This document shows, in pieces, positions 35,321-48,611 of a DNA stretch of 55,000 nt. Within the stretch, counting starts at the first letter, position 1; each line of letters starts with the position of its first letter. A program made the position numbers and the translations under genes. The notes under the pieces are model-generated. The model worked only from the letters and a program-made list of their open reading frames with translations, was not told the origin of the DNA and searched no databases. Origin of the DNA: Chrysomallon squamiferum (taxonomy: Eukaryota; Mollusca; Gastropoda; Neomphalida; Peltospiridae); NCBI GenBank assembly GCA_012295275.1, contig CM022674.1, positions 5,071,436 through 5,126,435 of the forward strand. The letters are read 5' to 3'.

Positions 35321-36008
35321 ACAATTTTCTGCTACAGAGAGAGTATAAGAATGTTTGAAATATCAGAATGTTTTACTGTTAACCCTTCGTTACTGTGAAT
35401 ATTTTGTTAAGCATCGATTCGTCATGTGATCTGTACACAGTTCTAGAACGTATTGCGTAATTACGACATTCGTGTTTTTGACAGTATTAAAATCTCACAG
35501 TTATGCTTAATAAACATGATTTTGTTAAATATAATCTCTGTTTTACTGAGAATAAATTTCACCATGTTTCAAGTCTTTTTTTTTTTTTTTTTTTTTTTTG
35601 GCAATCATTTCTACTCAGGTAAGGTGTACAAATTTTTAGCTTTCTGTTAGATATCGTACAACACAAATGCTCACAACTATTTGTTTCTAGGTAGAGGTGA
35701 TGTAAAATGTTGTTCAAGAAATAGAAATATCTTCTTTTTTTTCTTCTTTTTTTTTCATATTTAGTTGTATTTTTTATTAAAACTATGTCAGCTTTTCTTA
35801 CAAATTAAGGTTTGAAATTGCTTTAAGTTCATAAATTATAGAGAATATTTGTAATCCAATTCGTTGGATGATTCCTGATGTTAAAATTCCTGTCTGTGAC
35901 GTTGTGTAGGCCCTGGACTGCTAATAACAGGGCCAGTCTTGTTAAGAATAGGACAATGAATATTTCTATGAAATATGCCTCTTCAGATTTTGTTTGATTC
36001 TTGATTCT

Positions 36009-36039
<31 letters not shown>

Positions 36040-38700
36040 CAGCCTCTGGTTAGTTGTTAAAGTCTAAATTAATGTTGTTATTCTTTGCCTAGAATGGTGT
36101 ATTGGAATTTTTAAATGGCCCCTTTAGATTGTAAAAGTGATTCATAAGTAAAAAAAATGAAAATACCAGTGATTGTTACTCTTATCAGCCAAAATTTTGA
36201 AAACAAAAGAAAGCCTTTTGTGTCACTTTATGAAACTTTATTTAATTTTTTTTTTTTTTTCTGTCTGTTGAAGGGAGTCCATTTCATTAATCTTTACATT
36301 AATAGTGCTCAACCATATTTTGGCAGAAATATAATAATGTCAACAAAAAACAACAACAAAAAAAAAAAAGTCCTTAAAAAGAACTTGCATTTAAACGTAA
36401 TCCAATTTAACCTTTTCACTTTTATATTTCATTTCATATATTGTATTTTAGGATTAACACATGCCGAACCAAACAAATAAAATAATTCTAACATGCCAGT
36501 TATTTTTTTATTTTATTTAATTTTTTTTTTTTTACCTAGGTATTAAAAATTAGTGCTAATTTTTTTTTTTTAAACTGGGTAGAATAATAGCACATAAAAG
36601 TGTGCTGGCATAAAAAAAAAAAAAAAAAAAATTTTAAATTTAAAAAAATAAAAATTGTTCAAAATATAGAAATATTTAAAAAAAAAAAAAAGAAAAAAAA
36701 AAAGAAACATAAAGGAATAATTATTAAAAAAAATGAAGTTGTTTTTACTTCTTGTACAATAACGTTGAAGATCTGTTAAAATTCATCTTCTGCCATTGCG
36801 TACATGGTGAAATTTCATACCTACATGCCATTTAGTACACTTGTTATTTTCCTTTATGTTAATAATATATCGATTTGAAACTTATATACATCATGATAAA
36901 AGTTGCAGCACAGAACAGTAAAACACCACGAACCTATGGTTTTAAGTGAATGTTTTGATTGATCATAGAATTCAGGTTTGGCCATTTTGTTTATTTGTTT
37001 TTTGTTTTTATTTTTTTAATTTTTTTTTTATTTATGTAAAGGGAAAAAATACATATATACATATATATACATACATAAATAAATAAACAAGTAAATAGAA
37101 ATAGAGTTTTAGATTTGACTATATATTTTGTTATTACTCATAAACTAATAGTTGATTTTTTTTTTTTTTTTTGCAAAGAATTAATGAAAAAAGTTTTGGT
37201 TTAAATGGTGATTGTGAAAATAGATATTTATTATATCTCTGCAGGTGCATATGGTTTTTTTTTTTTTTTTTTTTTTAAATTTTAATTTTGAATTTTTGAA
37301 TTTTCTGTTACAAAATTAACATTTTCCTGTGATACTGTGATCTATAACAGTTATTTGATCAGCTTCAGTATTGCTTCTATTTTATCTAATGTAAAATTTT
37401 AATTTTTACAAAATATTAAAAGAAAAATAATAAAAAAATAATATATTACTAAATTTTAAATTACATTTGATTAGTATTTTTCTTATCATTTTTAATTTAT
37501 GTTTTGAAAAATTACTGTTTATGAATTTTTGTTTTTATTGTAATTTTATCATTTGAAATTTTATTTTATGATTGTTACCATTATTTATTAATTCTCTCTC
37601 TTATTTTTTTTAATTAAAAAAAAAAATACTGTTTTTCTAATTTAAATTTGGTTCTTTTTTGTAAGTTTGTGATTTTCAGCCATAAACTAACTTTTGAAAT
37701 ATGCATTATTTTGAGAAAATGGAAATTGATATATTTGCATTAACAAGTATATTTGGGTATCTTACAATCAGTCAACAAATTTGACATTTGTGTGTGTGTA
37801 CATCTATATATACAAACCGCAGTGAGAATTTAAGTATGTATTTAAGGATTTATAACTTCAGATTTTTAAATTTTAAATTATAAATTTAAAATTGAAAATG
37901 AATTCTAAAGATCTTTAGAAATAAACATTACATGTTACTAAAACAACAATAACTAGTTAACAATATGTGTGTGTGTGTGTGCATGTGCATGTGCATGTGC
38001 ATGTGCGTGTGTGTGTGTGTGTTTGAATAGATGGAGATATATAAATGACTCTCCTTTACTATCAGACCTTCTAGAATAGTTTTTTAATATTAATTAGCAC
38101 CAATCCTTCATTCGTTTCCAAGGCAATTCATCAAAAAAAAAAAAAAAAAAAAAAAATGTTTTAATTGATTGAATTTACTAAATTTTAAGACATTTGAAAT
38201 TAATAATAAATATAATATCAGCTGTTTTGTTATTGTGACTCAAAATAAAGATGGCTATTTGTGATAACAGAATTACAGTTTTTGTAAACAAACAAAAAAA
38301 AACAAAAAAAAAACAGTAGAAAAAAAAATGTTATCCAAACAAAGATTACATAATCTTATTTCTGTAAATTTTATTCTTTTTCATTCTCATTTTTTATTTT
38401 TTATTTTTTTTTTTATGCTGATATTCATAACCTTATAAAAAAAATATAAAAAGATTTTTTTTTTATTATTATTATTACAAATACATAAAATTAAAAAAAC
38501 TGGAGGCAGTAAAGATCATGTTCAGTTTAGAACAGGCTGTAGCTGAGGATTTGTTTGTCCCTGTTTGTCTGTTTTTCCTGTGTTTCTTATCTTTCCCTTT
38601 GTTCTTAAGTCTCTTGTCTGTATTTTGCATCTGCCTGTGCATGTCTGTTCACCAATCAGTCCATCTGCATTGTCTGTATATGTGTCTGTCACGTCTTTCT
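35321..38700 (+). other. Intergenic or intronic AT-rich sequence, no gene seen
   Basis: Rich in poly-T and poly-A runs (35577-35599, 36012-36039, 36612-36630, 37254-37276, 38130-38157) and a GTGCAT/GT tract at 37964-38022. A small hairpin, GGCCCTG...CAGGGCC, lies near 35909-35934. Confidence 0.6.
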
Positions 38701-38747
38701 GTATGGTTTGCCAGTCTGTCTATCTGTCTGTCCATATAGACTGTATA

Positions 38748-38764
38748 TAAAACACACACATACG

Positions 38765-38799
<35 letters not shown>

Positions 38800-38800
38800 T
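38748..38800 (+). repeat. (CA)n / CATA microsatellite
   Basis: CA and CATA repeats; more CATA steps follow near 38900-38940. Confidence 0.9.
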
Positions 38801-39077
38801 CATAGATAAATATATATACAATGCATTTACACATATATACACAAGTATGTATATAAAACAGGTATATTTATAATCTAGGTTAGAATGCATATTGTGTGCA
38901 TACACACATACACACATACCCACACAGACAACATACATATATTTTTTACTTGTTTTCTATCCATTATCCTTTGTCCTCAGAATGTGTGTGTCTGTGTGTA
39001 TGTGTGATGTTTTTTTTTTTTTATAAGTTATTCATATTTTCAAGTGGTATAGGTATGATAGATAACTATAATAATTC

Positions 39078-39079
<2 letters not shown>

Positions 39080-39135
<56 letters not shown>
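39080..39135 (+). repeat. (CA)n microsatellite
   Basis: Pure CA array of about 56 bp. Confidence 0.95.
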
Positions 39136-39137
<2 letters not shown>

Positions 39138-40599
39138 TATGTGTGTAAAATATTTACTTAGATTTAATGCCTGAACATTAAATTCATTCAGATAAAAACC
39201 TGAGAATTAAAATGATACACATGAATTAAAAATACAATCAGGTAGCACGCAGGTAATAAAAATGAACAGGTAAAACTCAGGTACTTGGTTTCTATAATAA
39301 AATTTTGAGATAATTAATATGTGTATTATAAACACACATGAGGATTGCTTGCAATATTAATTTCATGTGTTAAGAAAAAGTTTTAAGTGTTCAAAAAAAA
39401 AATGTCCTTAACTACATGAAAAGGTTTTAATTATACATGATAATGGATGTACATGTTAGAATACATTTTTCAAATGTTAACAGGATTTAAAAATACGTTG
39501 GTGTTTAACTAGGTATTTGAAGCATGTCCAGGAAATCTGTCTTTGTGTGCATTTCACTGTTATTGTTTAAATTTAGAAAATGTCATAGGTGTTCAGGCTC
39601 ACTGAGATATTTAACAGGTGTTAGTACATATGCAAGCAATAATCAGATATTGAAACAATAAAAAAAAAAAAAAATAATAATAATTTACATATCTTTTTTA
39701 TAATTGCATATCAAAAACAAATATATAATAATAACTCAGGTGTAAAGACCTATGTATGTTTTGAAATGAAACTAAAGAATAGGAATAAAATGCATGTGTG
39801 TATATATATACGATCCACCCTTGATTTTAATGTGTACAGTATCATGTGGATGTAACAGATATTACTTATTGTTGTATGTGTGTATATAGGTATGTGTATG
39901 TATGCATGTGTCTTTCTTTACACAGATATTCATTGATACATCTAACAACTATTCATGTGTATTAGGATATGGATGACGTATATATCAAAATAATGCTAAT
40001 TTGTCAGTTCGTATCTCCCTCCATTTAAATATATATAGATTGTTTCCTGGAAAAATATAACTATTAGATACATCTATGTTAATATGTATACAGTTATTCT
40101 TGCACAGTTCAAAGGGTTTGAAAGTATTAAAGATTTAAAACAAAACATTTTTAAATCTAAGAGAATAAACATAATTAAGTTTTGGAAAATTAATATGGAA
40201 AAGAAATAACAAAACAAAACAAAACTATGCAAATCAAAAATTTAGATATAATATGTAAATAATTAGCAAAATTTAAAATAGAAATTAAAAAAAACAAACA
40301 ATAAAAACAACTTACTTCAATCTAAAATAACCATTCATGATTATTAATTTTGATTTTTTAAATTTTTTTAATTTTAATTTATTTTTAATTTTTTTTTTTT
40401 TTTTTATTTATTGTTGTTATTGTTTTTTTTTCTTTTAAACATGAATGCTGGTGTGTATGTTTTAAAACTAAACCATTAGAAAATAATTTAATACCTTTGA
40501 AGTTAGATTAGCTTTTTTTAATAGTTCTAGTTTAATAGAATGGAAATAGTTTTGTTAATTGTATTATTTATTTATGTAATTTGGACCATGAACATAGCT

Positions 40600-40600
<1 letters not shown>
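39136..40600 (+). other. Intergenic or intronic AT-rich sequence
   Basis: No gene or transposon was recognised. Several weak CAGGT/ATG-rich stretches at 39180-39620 have no coherent frame. Confidence 0.6.

Positions 40601-40604
<4 letters not shown>

Positions 40605-40651
<47 letters not shown>
40605..40651 (+). repeat. (GT)n microsatellite
   Basis: Pure GT array. Confidence 0.95.
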
Positions 40652-40996
40652 AATAAGTTTTATGTGGTTTATGTAAACTAAGTTGAATTCAGGTCATCTT
40701 CACCTGTCCAGATGCATTACCACCATTTTGAAAACCTACAAACCTAATAAAACAAAAAACTGAAATTTGTCAGAAAGGAATAAAAAAACAAACACAAAAA
40801 AAACAACCCAGAAAGAACACAACAAAAATTTGTTTTTACACTCAGTTACAATTTAGAATTGCAAAATAATAAAAGTATGGAATATGATGTTAGATATAAA
40901 TATATAAATATTTTGTTATGCTTTTATTTTTTTTATTTTTTTGTTACACATATTTCATATTCATTCAAAAATATGATTTTTTTTATATAAATATAT

Positions 40997-41026
40997 TACA
41001 CACACACACACACACATACAAAGACA

Positions 41027-41057
<31 letters not shown>

Positions 41058-41067
41058 CACACACACA
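40997..41067 (+). repeat. (CA)n microsatellite, interrupted
   Basis: CA arrays broken by TACAAAGACAA and AAA. Confidence 0.9.
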
Positions 41068-41407
41068 AAGACACAAACATATATACATACACAAAGACCA
41101 CAAACAAACGTGCACCAGAAACAAAGAAAATGTTTGAAACAAATTGTGTCCTCGTAAGGCATTTAAACGATGGGGCTGTCAAAAACATCCACCCAGTGGG
41201 CTTGAATGGGTGTGTGTGTGTGTGTGTGATTTATAAATGCAGGGGAATGGTAGGCATTTCACTGATAGAACACATGTAACAGAATGTGTGCATTAAAAAA
41301 ATACACGTATTAAAATTTAAATTCCCTGTCTAGCTTTCTTTTTTTTTCAGTTTCTGAGTTTTGTAGAAATGGTTCTGTATCTCTCTTTCCATCAGCTGTT
41401 GCTGTTG

Positions 41408-41461
<54 letters not shown>
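41408..41461 (+). repeat. Compound (CT)n(CA)n microsatellite
   Basis: CT repeats switch directly to CA repeats. Confidence 0.95.
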
Positions 41462-41462
<1 letters not shown>

Positions 41463-42523
41463 ATCATTGCTGATTCATATTCAGCAAACAAGCAGGCTTG
41501 ACCATCAAAGTTTAAAAAAATGCAAAACACATCATTATTATTTTTTAATTTCCATTCCATCGTTCAGGATTAAAACAAATTTATTACCTGCTTGTGGGTT
41601 TTATTGCTCTTATACAGCTGTAAATATTTAATCATACTTACCAGTATTCTACTATTCATGTCTGATATGAAAGGTATGGGTAATAGATATGTTAGAGTGT
41701 GTGTGTGTGTGTGTAATTGAATTTCTGTATGTGTGTACACATCATTTGGTACAAGAAGAAAAATTAGAATATAGGAAAGTAACACTTTACTTTTTATTTA
41801 TTTATTTATTTATTTATTAATTTCTGATATTTGTGTAGCGTTCTGTCATTTTTCCCATCTTTCAGTAAACCAGCAATTTAAAGAGGAAAAAAAAAAATTA
41901 AACAGATTACATTATAAAATTCTGACAACAACAAAAAAAATATATATTCTTGTTTTTGCTAACCACAATATGTCGAAAATTTGCATTTTATTTTCAGTTT
42001 TAATGTATTAACTAGCGAGTGGTTTAAATTAAATGTTAAAAAGATTAAAACAAAATAAAAGTTTTTTTTTTTTAATTCGTAATTGAAATAGTTAAGGGAC
42101 AAAGAAAGACAGATTCGGTATCAAATATCAGCTTAACTTGTCAGTAACTTTTGTTTTACTATTTTAAATATTTTGATTTCTTTTCTTTCTTTTTTTTCAA
42201 TTTCATCTCTTCTATTTTCATTTTTATTCTTTTCTTTCCATCATCTTTTGTCTTTATTTTATTCGTATTATCATTTTTATTGCTCTGTTATTGTTGTTAC
42301 CATTATTCCTATTACTGTTGTTACTATTAATATTATTATTATTGTTACCATTGCCATTATTAGACATTATTCTTTTTTTTATCTTTATTTATCAATTATA
42401 TTATTACTATATACTGTTTTCATCATCATCTTCACTATTACTGTTGTTGCTACTAGTGTACTGTCTTAGTTCTTTTGTTACTAACATTGTTACTAGTACC
42501 AGTTACCAGAGCTATTCCCACGG

Positions 42524-42559
<36 letters not shown>

Positions 42560-43295
42560 TTACTCTTGCTGCTGAGAAATATTGATAATAGTCTATATAT
42601 ATATATATATATATGGAAATGAATGAAGGCGTGTATAAATGATAGAACACCATTTGTTTTAATAGCATTTATAAATATTTTCGTATCTTCATTGTAAATG
42701 AATGAGAAATATTTACTAATAACGATTTTTACAGCGAATATGATTTTCAGTTCCATTACATCCATAGAGAACTTTAACATTGAAAGTACATTCAGTTCCA
42801 ACAAATTTTGTGTTTTGTGTAATGTTTCCAACAAACCATAACTGTGCCTAGAAATTGTCTCCTTGTACCAACATTTAAATATCTGCCATTTCCCCACCTT
42901 AGTTAAGAGATTAAATTGTATTTTCGTTGATACAAAGAAGTGGTCTAAATTTACTGAACAGGACTGTAAAACACTGCAAATTGATAACAAATTTTGAAAA
43001 TTGGCACTGAAAAGATTCGGTGAGTAAGTGCTGAATACCTCACAGACCATGCACGATGTTGAATAATTTACAAAAAAGACTGCACCAACACATTTCGTGA
43101 AGCACAGCATCCAAATCAGGAACTGAATGTGCAGATCTTGCTGGTTGGTGTGCTGTGATGGATAGTCTCTGAATAGCCACTTTTATTTGTCAGTTAGTTC
43201 TCGAGGAAGTGTTAAATAAGTGTTGACATCTGGGGCTTTTCAAGTAGAGTCATCACACAGTGGTTTGGATGCTATCATTCAAGAATTAATTTACT
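41462..43295 (+). other. Intergenic or intronic; microsatellites and an unassigned complex block
   Basis: (ACT)n occupies about 42521-42560 and (TA)n 42593-42615. The block 42620-43250 is of ordinary complexity and lies just upstream of the Tc1 fossil. On the minus strand it keeps a 205-codon open frame (43110-42493) whose end is a Ser homopolymer from the ACT array. The frame is hydrophobic and resembles no family I know. Confidence 0.45.
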
Positions 43296-43457
43296 ATACA
43301 AGATATACCAGCAGACAAGAGACACCAGCAGACAAGATATATCAGTAGACAAGATATACCAACAGACAAGATATACCAACAGACAAGATATACCAGCAGA
43401 CGAGATATCATCAAACAAGAGATATCATCAGACAAGATATATACCAGCAGCATGTTA
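43296..43457 (+). repeat. 17-bp minisatellite, about ten copies
   Basis: Units of CAGACAAGATATACCAG and variants (ACCAACAGACAAGATAT, ATCATCAGACAAGATAT), next to the 5' side of the transposon remnant. Confidence 0.9.
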
Positions 43458-43469
43458 CAACACCACTAA

Positions 43470-44240
43470 AAGACAGTCATGTTATCTGTTTCAATATTCA
43501 TGATCTGCCAGCTGCCTGAACTGCACCAGCTGTTCAAGGTTTATGAGGGCTAGCTTGTCCATGCTGCTATCTTCACTTTGATGAGCTAAGGATTCTGTGA
43601 TCATGTCCTGGACCCTGACTGACTGACATTGAAATGAACAATGACATTGGATAGGAAGGTACAGTGTTGGCACAGTGTGCTGTTCTCTGACAAATCCCTG
43701 GCTGGTTGCATGTGTGGCATAGTGCAGAGGAAGTTACTAACACAATGACTGTCTCGTATACACATACACACACTGATGCAGTGGAGAGAGTGTAATGGTG
43801 TGGAGTGGGATAAGTTGTCATCACCAAGCATCATTTGCTACTGGGAGAGTTTTCAACTAGTGATATTCCCATATCTTTAGCATCAGGACATACACACATT
43901 TCAGCAAGACCAAACTGGAATGCGCACACAGTATCTAGCCGTCAGTAATGTCCTTTGAGTTGAATAGTCGTCACTCTCCTTCGGTTTATCGCCAGTGGAG
44001 TTTCTCTGGGATGCTTTGAACCGCTTTGTCCACATAGCAGTAACTATCTGCACATGAACAACATTCTAGATAACTGAAAAGTCCTACTGCAGGAGTTTAA
44101 TGCTGTCCCTGCATACTGTTATTCACAGAACAGTCTGTGAGAAGACATTGCATAGCTTGTGTTGCTGCTGATGGTCACTCGTGTTACTACTGACGTTTCA
44201 TTGCGTTTTTCATATGCAGATGAATTAAAACTAGTCAGTG
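43470..44240 (+). mobile_element. Degraded Tc1/mariner transposon
   Basis: Transposase landmarks appear in the right order with several frame shifts and stops: WHSVLFSDKS (first catalytic Asp, codon 43689-43691), SVMVWSGISCHH, TFQQDQTG (second Asp, 43908-43910), LSPVEFLWDALNRFV (Glu, 43998-44000) and RRHCIACVAADGH at the C-terminus. The second Asp to Glu distance is about 30 codons, near the 34 usual for Tc1, allowing for indels. Terminal inverted repeats were not resolved, so the ends are approximate. Confidence 0.8.
43668..44190 (+). pseudogene. Tc1-like DDE transposase pseudogene
   Basis: A DDE cut-and-paste transposase, inactive here: in-frame stops follow GRVFN and the VTICT segment, and at least three frame changes separate the motifs. 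The N-terminal helix-turn-helix half is only faintly visible at 43500-43600. Confidence 0.78.
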
Positions 44241-45250
44241 ATTGCAACTTTTCTTTTTCATAAATCTTTTGTCATTATCAATCATCTGCCTGTTGATGTT
44301 CACAACAAAAATATTTATTCATTATTGGTTAGGTTTTTTTTTTGTGGGGCTTTTTAAATTTTATTTACTATTTTTAAAAATATTTTTTTTTGAAATTAAA
44401 TATTTTTTGGTGGTATGTTTTCAGTGCTGTTCAGTATATATTCTGCATACTTCCATATTAGAAGTGTTTTGCCATCCAGTGTTAGTTAATAATGAAGTAT
44501 AATAACAAACAAAAAAAAACACCCAAAAAACAAAAAAGTTAAATATCCACTTGTTCTTTTTTTTCTGTAACTATGACTTCAGTTTTTGCATCCCTCTTCT
44601 AGAAAAATAGAAATATCTGTTATTCTCCATGAATAGTGACGTCATAGCTCCATTTTAGAAGGAATAAAATGTGTTCAGATGTTTTTAACCAATATTATTT
44701 TTGAAAGGGCAGTTATTTTTGTATAATCTTGACAGTATATTGCATATCCTCTGAAAACACAGTTCATGGAACTCTAATTAGATTAGTATAAAAACTATAT
44801 ATATAAAATTTAAATAAACATGATTATAAAGTTTACAAACGTATTATCCATCAGTAGCAACATTTGTGTTTTTTTGTTTGTTTTTTTATCATTTTGTTCG
44901 TCATATAGGGTAGAATGTATTGATGGTGTGAAGTTCCAGTTTCAAAGTATAAATGAGTTTTAAATGTTTCTAATAAATGTGTGATGTTTGATTTATAGCT
45001 GTACCTCAGATTTTTTTTTTTTTTTTTTTTTTAGCATGTTTGAAGTGATTTGTGAATCACACTTCTCGTTGACAATAATTTTATAAATTTAAAATTAGGA
45101 TTACTGTTGAATGTGCCAAGCATGAAGGGACGGTTGCGACATAACCTGTTAGTCTATAGCTGCAAAATACCAAATGAAATGGAACTGGTATTTTTAATTT
45201 AATTCTTTTTTTTTTTTTTACCCCTTTTTCAAGTGTTTGTATTTTGTATT

Positions 45251-45281
<31 letters not shown>

Positions 45282-45925
45282 AATGTAAAATTCTTTATAT
45301 TTTAGTTTTGTCAGTTGTATCAGTGACATAATGGAATATCCTAAAAGTTTGAAGCTTTTAAACCTTTCCCAAATATTTAAAATAATCCGAATCAGTTTTG
45401 TGCTTATGAGCAAATTTTGATATTCTGTACCCTCTGATTATTATCATTATCATTATTGTTGTTATCATCATCATCATCTTCTTCTTCTTCTTCTTCTTTC
45501 TTTTTTTGTTTATCCTGTTAGAAGAAGTTAGAGAAAGAAGAAGAAATTACATGTGCCTTTTTTTCTTCTTTTCTTTTTTCAGTTTGTTTTAAAAGACACT
45601 AAAATAGTGCTGATTATAAATACAAGAGTGACCTAATCATGCTTCAACCACACACATAATTCTGCTTTGAAATGTTTGTGAAAAGTTATTTTCATCTTTC
45701 ATGTTAGAAGTAAAAAAAAAAAACATAAATTACAATACCCTCCCCCCCCACACACACACACAAACATCTATTCACAAATTTTAAAAATTATTATTTATTT
45801 ATATTTATATATATATTTTTTTTATTATATTTGTTTATTTTTAATTTCATTACTCTTTCTATTTTTATTTTTATTTTTATTTTATTTTTTTATTTTTTTA
45901 TTTTTAAATATTTATTATTTTTAAT

Positions 45926-45960
<35 letters not shown>

Positions 45961-46185
45961 GTTAATATGCTATTTTATTTTTGTTATTATTTTTTTTAAA
46001 CATTTATTATTTTTTGATAAAGAATGAAGGAACATTTAAAAAGAATCAGACAGAAAAAAACAAACAAAAAAACCCCAACATATCCAGTGTTTCACAAGAT
46101 TTTCTCTCCAGTTTTTTTATATCCATTTAACTTCTCTTTCAAAATTCAAAGATTCAGGTTTTTGACCTACTGTAAATATAGCTGG
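44241..46185 (+). other. Intergenic or intronic AT-rich sequence
   Basis: Poly-T occurs at 45010-45032 and 45929-45959, and (TA)n at 45254-45274. (CTT)n lies at 45476-45499, with the inverse GAAGAA stretch at 45533-45545. No gene was recognised. Confidence 0.6.
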
Positions 46186-46220
46186 TTTTAACTACTATTA
46201 CTACTACTACTGCTACGATG

Positions 46221-46265
<45 letters not shown>

Positions 46266-46803
46266 GCTGCTGCTGTTGCAGCTGCTGCAGCTGCTTCTAT
46301 ATATTTTTTATAATTTTGGTGACTGCAGCTGCCACTAACCTATAAAAGAGGTTAATTGTTTCAAAGATTCCGGTCATGAGTTGAGAAATTTATTACATAA
46401 TTTGATTTTTAAGTATTTATTAGTGTGGTTATTTCAGTATTTATCTGGGTGTGTTTGTGTATGAGTGTGAGAGAGTGTGTGTGTGTGTGTGGATATGTGT
46501 TTCAGATTTTTAAGATAGTTTGATGTTATTCTTTAAAATTCATTTTATTACTATTTAAAAACTACTACTACTACTGCTATTGCTTCTATAATTTTTATTA
46601 GTATAACTACTAATACTGTTACTACTGTTCCTACTTCTACAGGGTTTCCAATTTTTATAATTCTGACAACTGCAGCTGCCAGTAACCTATGAATAAGGTT
46701 AATTGTTTCAAAGATTTTGGTCATCAGTTGAGAATATTGTCATGTAAACTGATTTATAATTAATTATTAACATATGTTATTTCAGTATGCATCTGGGTGT
46801 GCT

Positions 46804-46850
<47 letters not shown>

Positions 46851-48420
46851 CATATTTTAATATAATTCGATGTTATTCTTTAAAATTTGTTTTACTGCTA
46901 TTTTACTACTACTACTACTATTACTGCTGCTGCTACTGCTAAAGCTTCTACAATTTTTATTAGTATAACTAATAATACTATTATTACTGTTCCTACTTCT
47001 ACATGGTTTCCAATTTTTATAATTTTGACAACTACAGCTGCCAGTAACCTATGAACGAGGTTAATTGTTTCAAAGATTTCGGTCATCAGTTGAGAATATT
47101 GTCATGTAAACTGATTTATAATTATTTATTAATATATGTTATTTCAATATGTATCGGGGTGTGTGTGTGTGTGTGTGTGTTTCAGATTTTAAGATAATTT
47201 GATGTTATTCTTTAAAATTTAATTTATTACTATTTTACTACTACTACTACTGCTACTGCTTTTACAGTTTTTATTAGTATAACTACTAATACTGTTCCTA
47301 CTTCTACGATGTTTCCAATTTTTATAATTTTGACAACTAGAGCTGCCAGTAACCTATGAACGAGGTTAATTGTTTCAAAAGATTTCGGTCATCAGTAGAG
47401 AATATTGTTATGTAAACTGATTTATAATTATTTATTAATATATGTTATTTCAATATGTATCTGGGTGTGCTTGTTAGTGTGTGTGTGTGTGTTTCAGATT
47501 TTAATATAATTCGATGTTATTCTTTAACATTTGTTTTACTACTATTTGACTACTACTACTACTACTGCTACTGCTTCTATAATTTTTATTAGTATAACTA
47601 CTAATGCTATTATTACTGTTCCTACTTCTACAGCATTTCCAATTTTTATAATTTTGACAACTACAGCTGCCAGTAACCTATGAACGAGGTTAATTGTTTC
47701 AAAGATTTCGGTCATCAGTTGAGAATATTGTCATGTAAACTGATTTATAATTATTTATTAACATATGTTATTTCAATATGTATCGGGGTGTGTGTGTGTG
47801 TGTGTGTGTTTCAGATTTTAAGATAATTTGATGTTATTCTTTAAAATTTGTTTTATTACTATTTTACTACTACTACTACTGCTACTGCTTTTACAGTTTT
47901 TATTAGTATAACTACTAATACTGATGATGTTTCCAATTTTTATAATTTTGACAACTAGAGCTGCCAGTAACCTATGAACGAGGTTAATTGTTTCAAAAGA
48001 TTTCGGTCATCAGTAGAGAATATTGTTATGTAAACTGATTTATAATTAATTATTAATATATGTTATTTCAATATGTATCTGGGTGTGCTTGTTTGTGTGT
48101 GTGTGTGTGTGTGTTTCAGATTTTAATATAATTCGATGTTATTCTTTAACATTTGTTTTACTACTATTTGACTACTACTACTACTACTACTACTACTGCT
48201 TCTGCTTCTGCAATTTTTATAAGTATAACTACTATTATTACTATATATATCTGTGTGTGTGTGTGTGTTTCATAAGTTTAATCCAATTTGACGAGAAACT
48301 TTAAGATTTGTTTTTCTACTACTATTTTATTACTGCTGCTACTACTACTACTACTACTACTACTATTACTACTACTACTAGTGCTATTGATAGGCATTAT
48401 TAACTACTATGAGCACTAAT
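46186..48420 (+). repeat. Complex satellite, about 300-350 bp unit, six to seven copies
   Basis: Each unit contains, in order: (TAC)n with a GCTACTGCTT end; TTTTTATTAGTATAACTACT; TTTCCAATTTTTATAATT; CAGCTGCCAGTAACCTATGA; GAGGTTAATTGTTTCAAAG; TCGGTCATCAGTTGAGAATA; TTATTTCAATATGTATCNGG; (GT)n; and TTTCAGATTTTAAGATAATT. Units start near 46190, 46560, 46900, 47232, 47545, 47865 and 48165. Alternate units share private changes (CTAGAGCTGCC and TCAGTAGAG in units 4 and 6; ACTACAGCTGCC in 3 and 5). Confidence 0.95.
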
Positions 48421-48535
48421 AATAATAATATTTATTTTTATTTTCAAACTTTGTCAACTGGTATCCTGGATACAGATTCTGTACGTCAGTGTGATAATAT
48501 ATAATTGTAATACTTTTCTACTTCCCATAACCCAG

Positions 48536-48611
48536 CATACTGTGGAAGACGACAGTCCGAAAAAAAACACTATTGGTCTTTTTGATAGCCAATTTGTAAA
48601 GTTTGAAACAG
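48536..48611 (+). CDS. Candidate exon of an unidentified gene
   Basis: Bounded by CTTCCCATAACCCAG and GTACAA. One frame is open: HTVEDDSPKKNTIGLFDSQF and then VKFET. It enters in phase 0 and leaves in phase 1. The phase would fit the 21-codon candidate first exon ending at 30997. Short (25 codons), product unrecognised, and chance is a real alternative. Confidence 0.22.

Noticed and set aside
43491-43834. Three minus-strand frames with Cys/His (CHTCNQPGICQRTAHC), looking like a zinc finger
   Set aside because: They are antisense to the Tc1 transposase remnant, whose DDE motifs read on the + strand.
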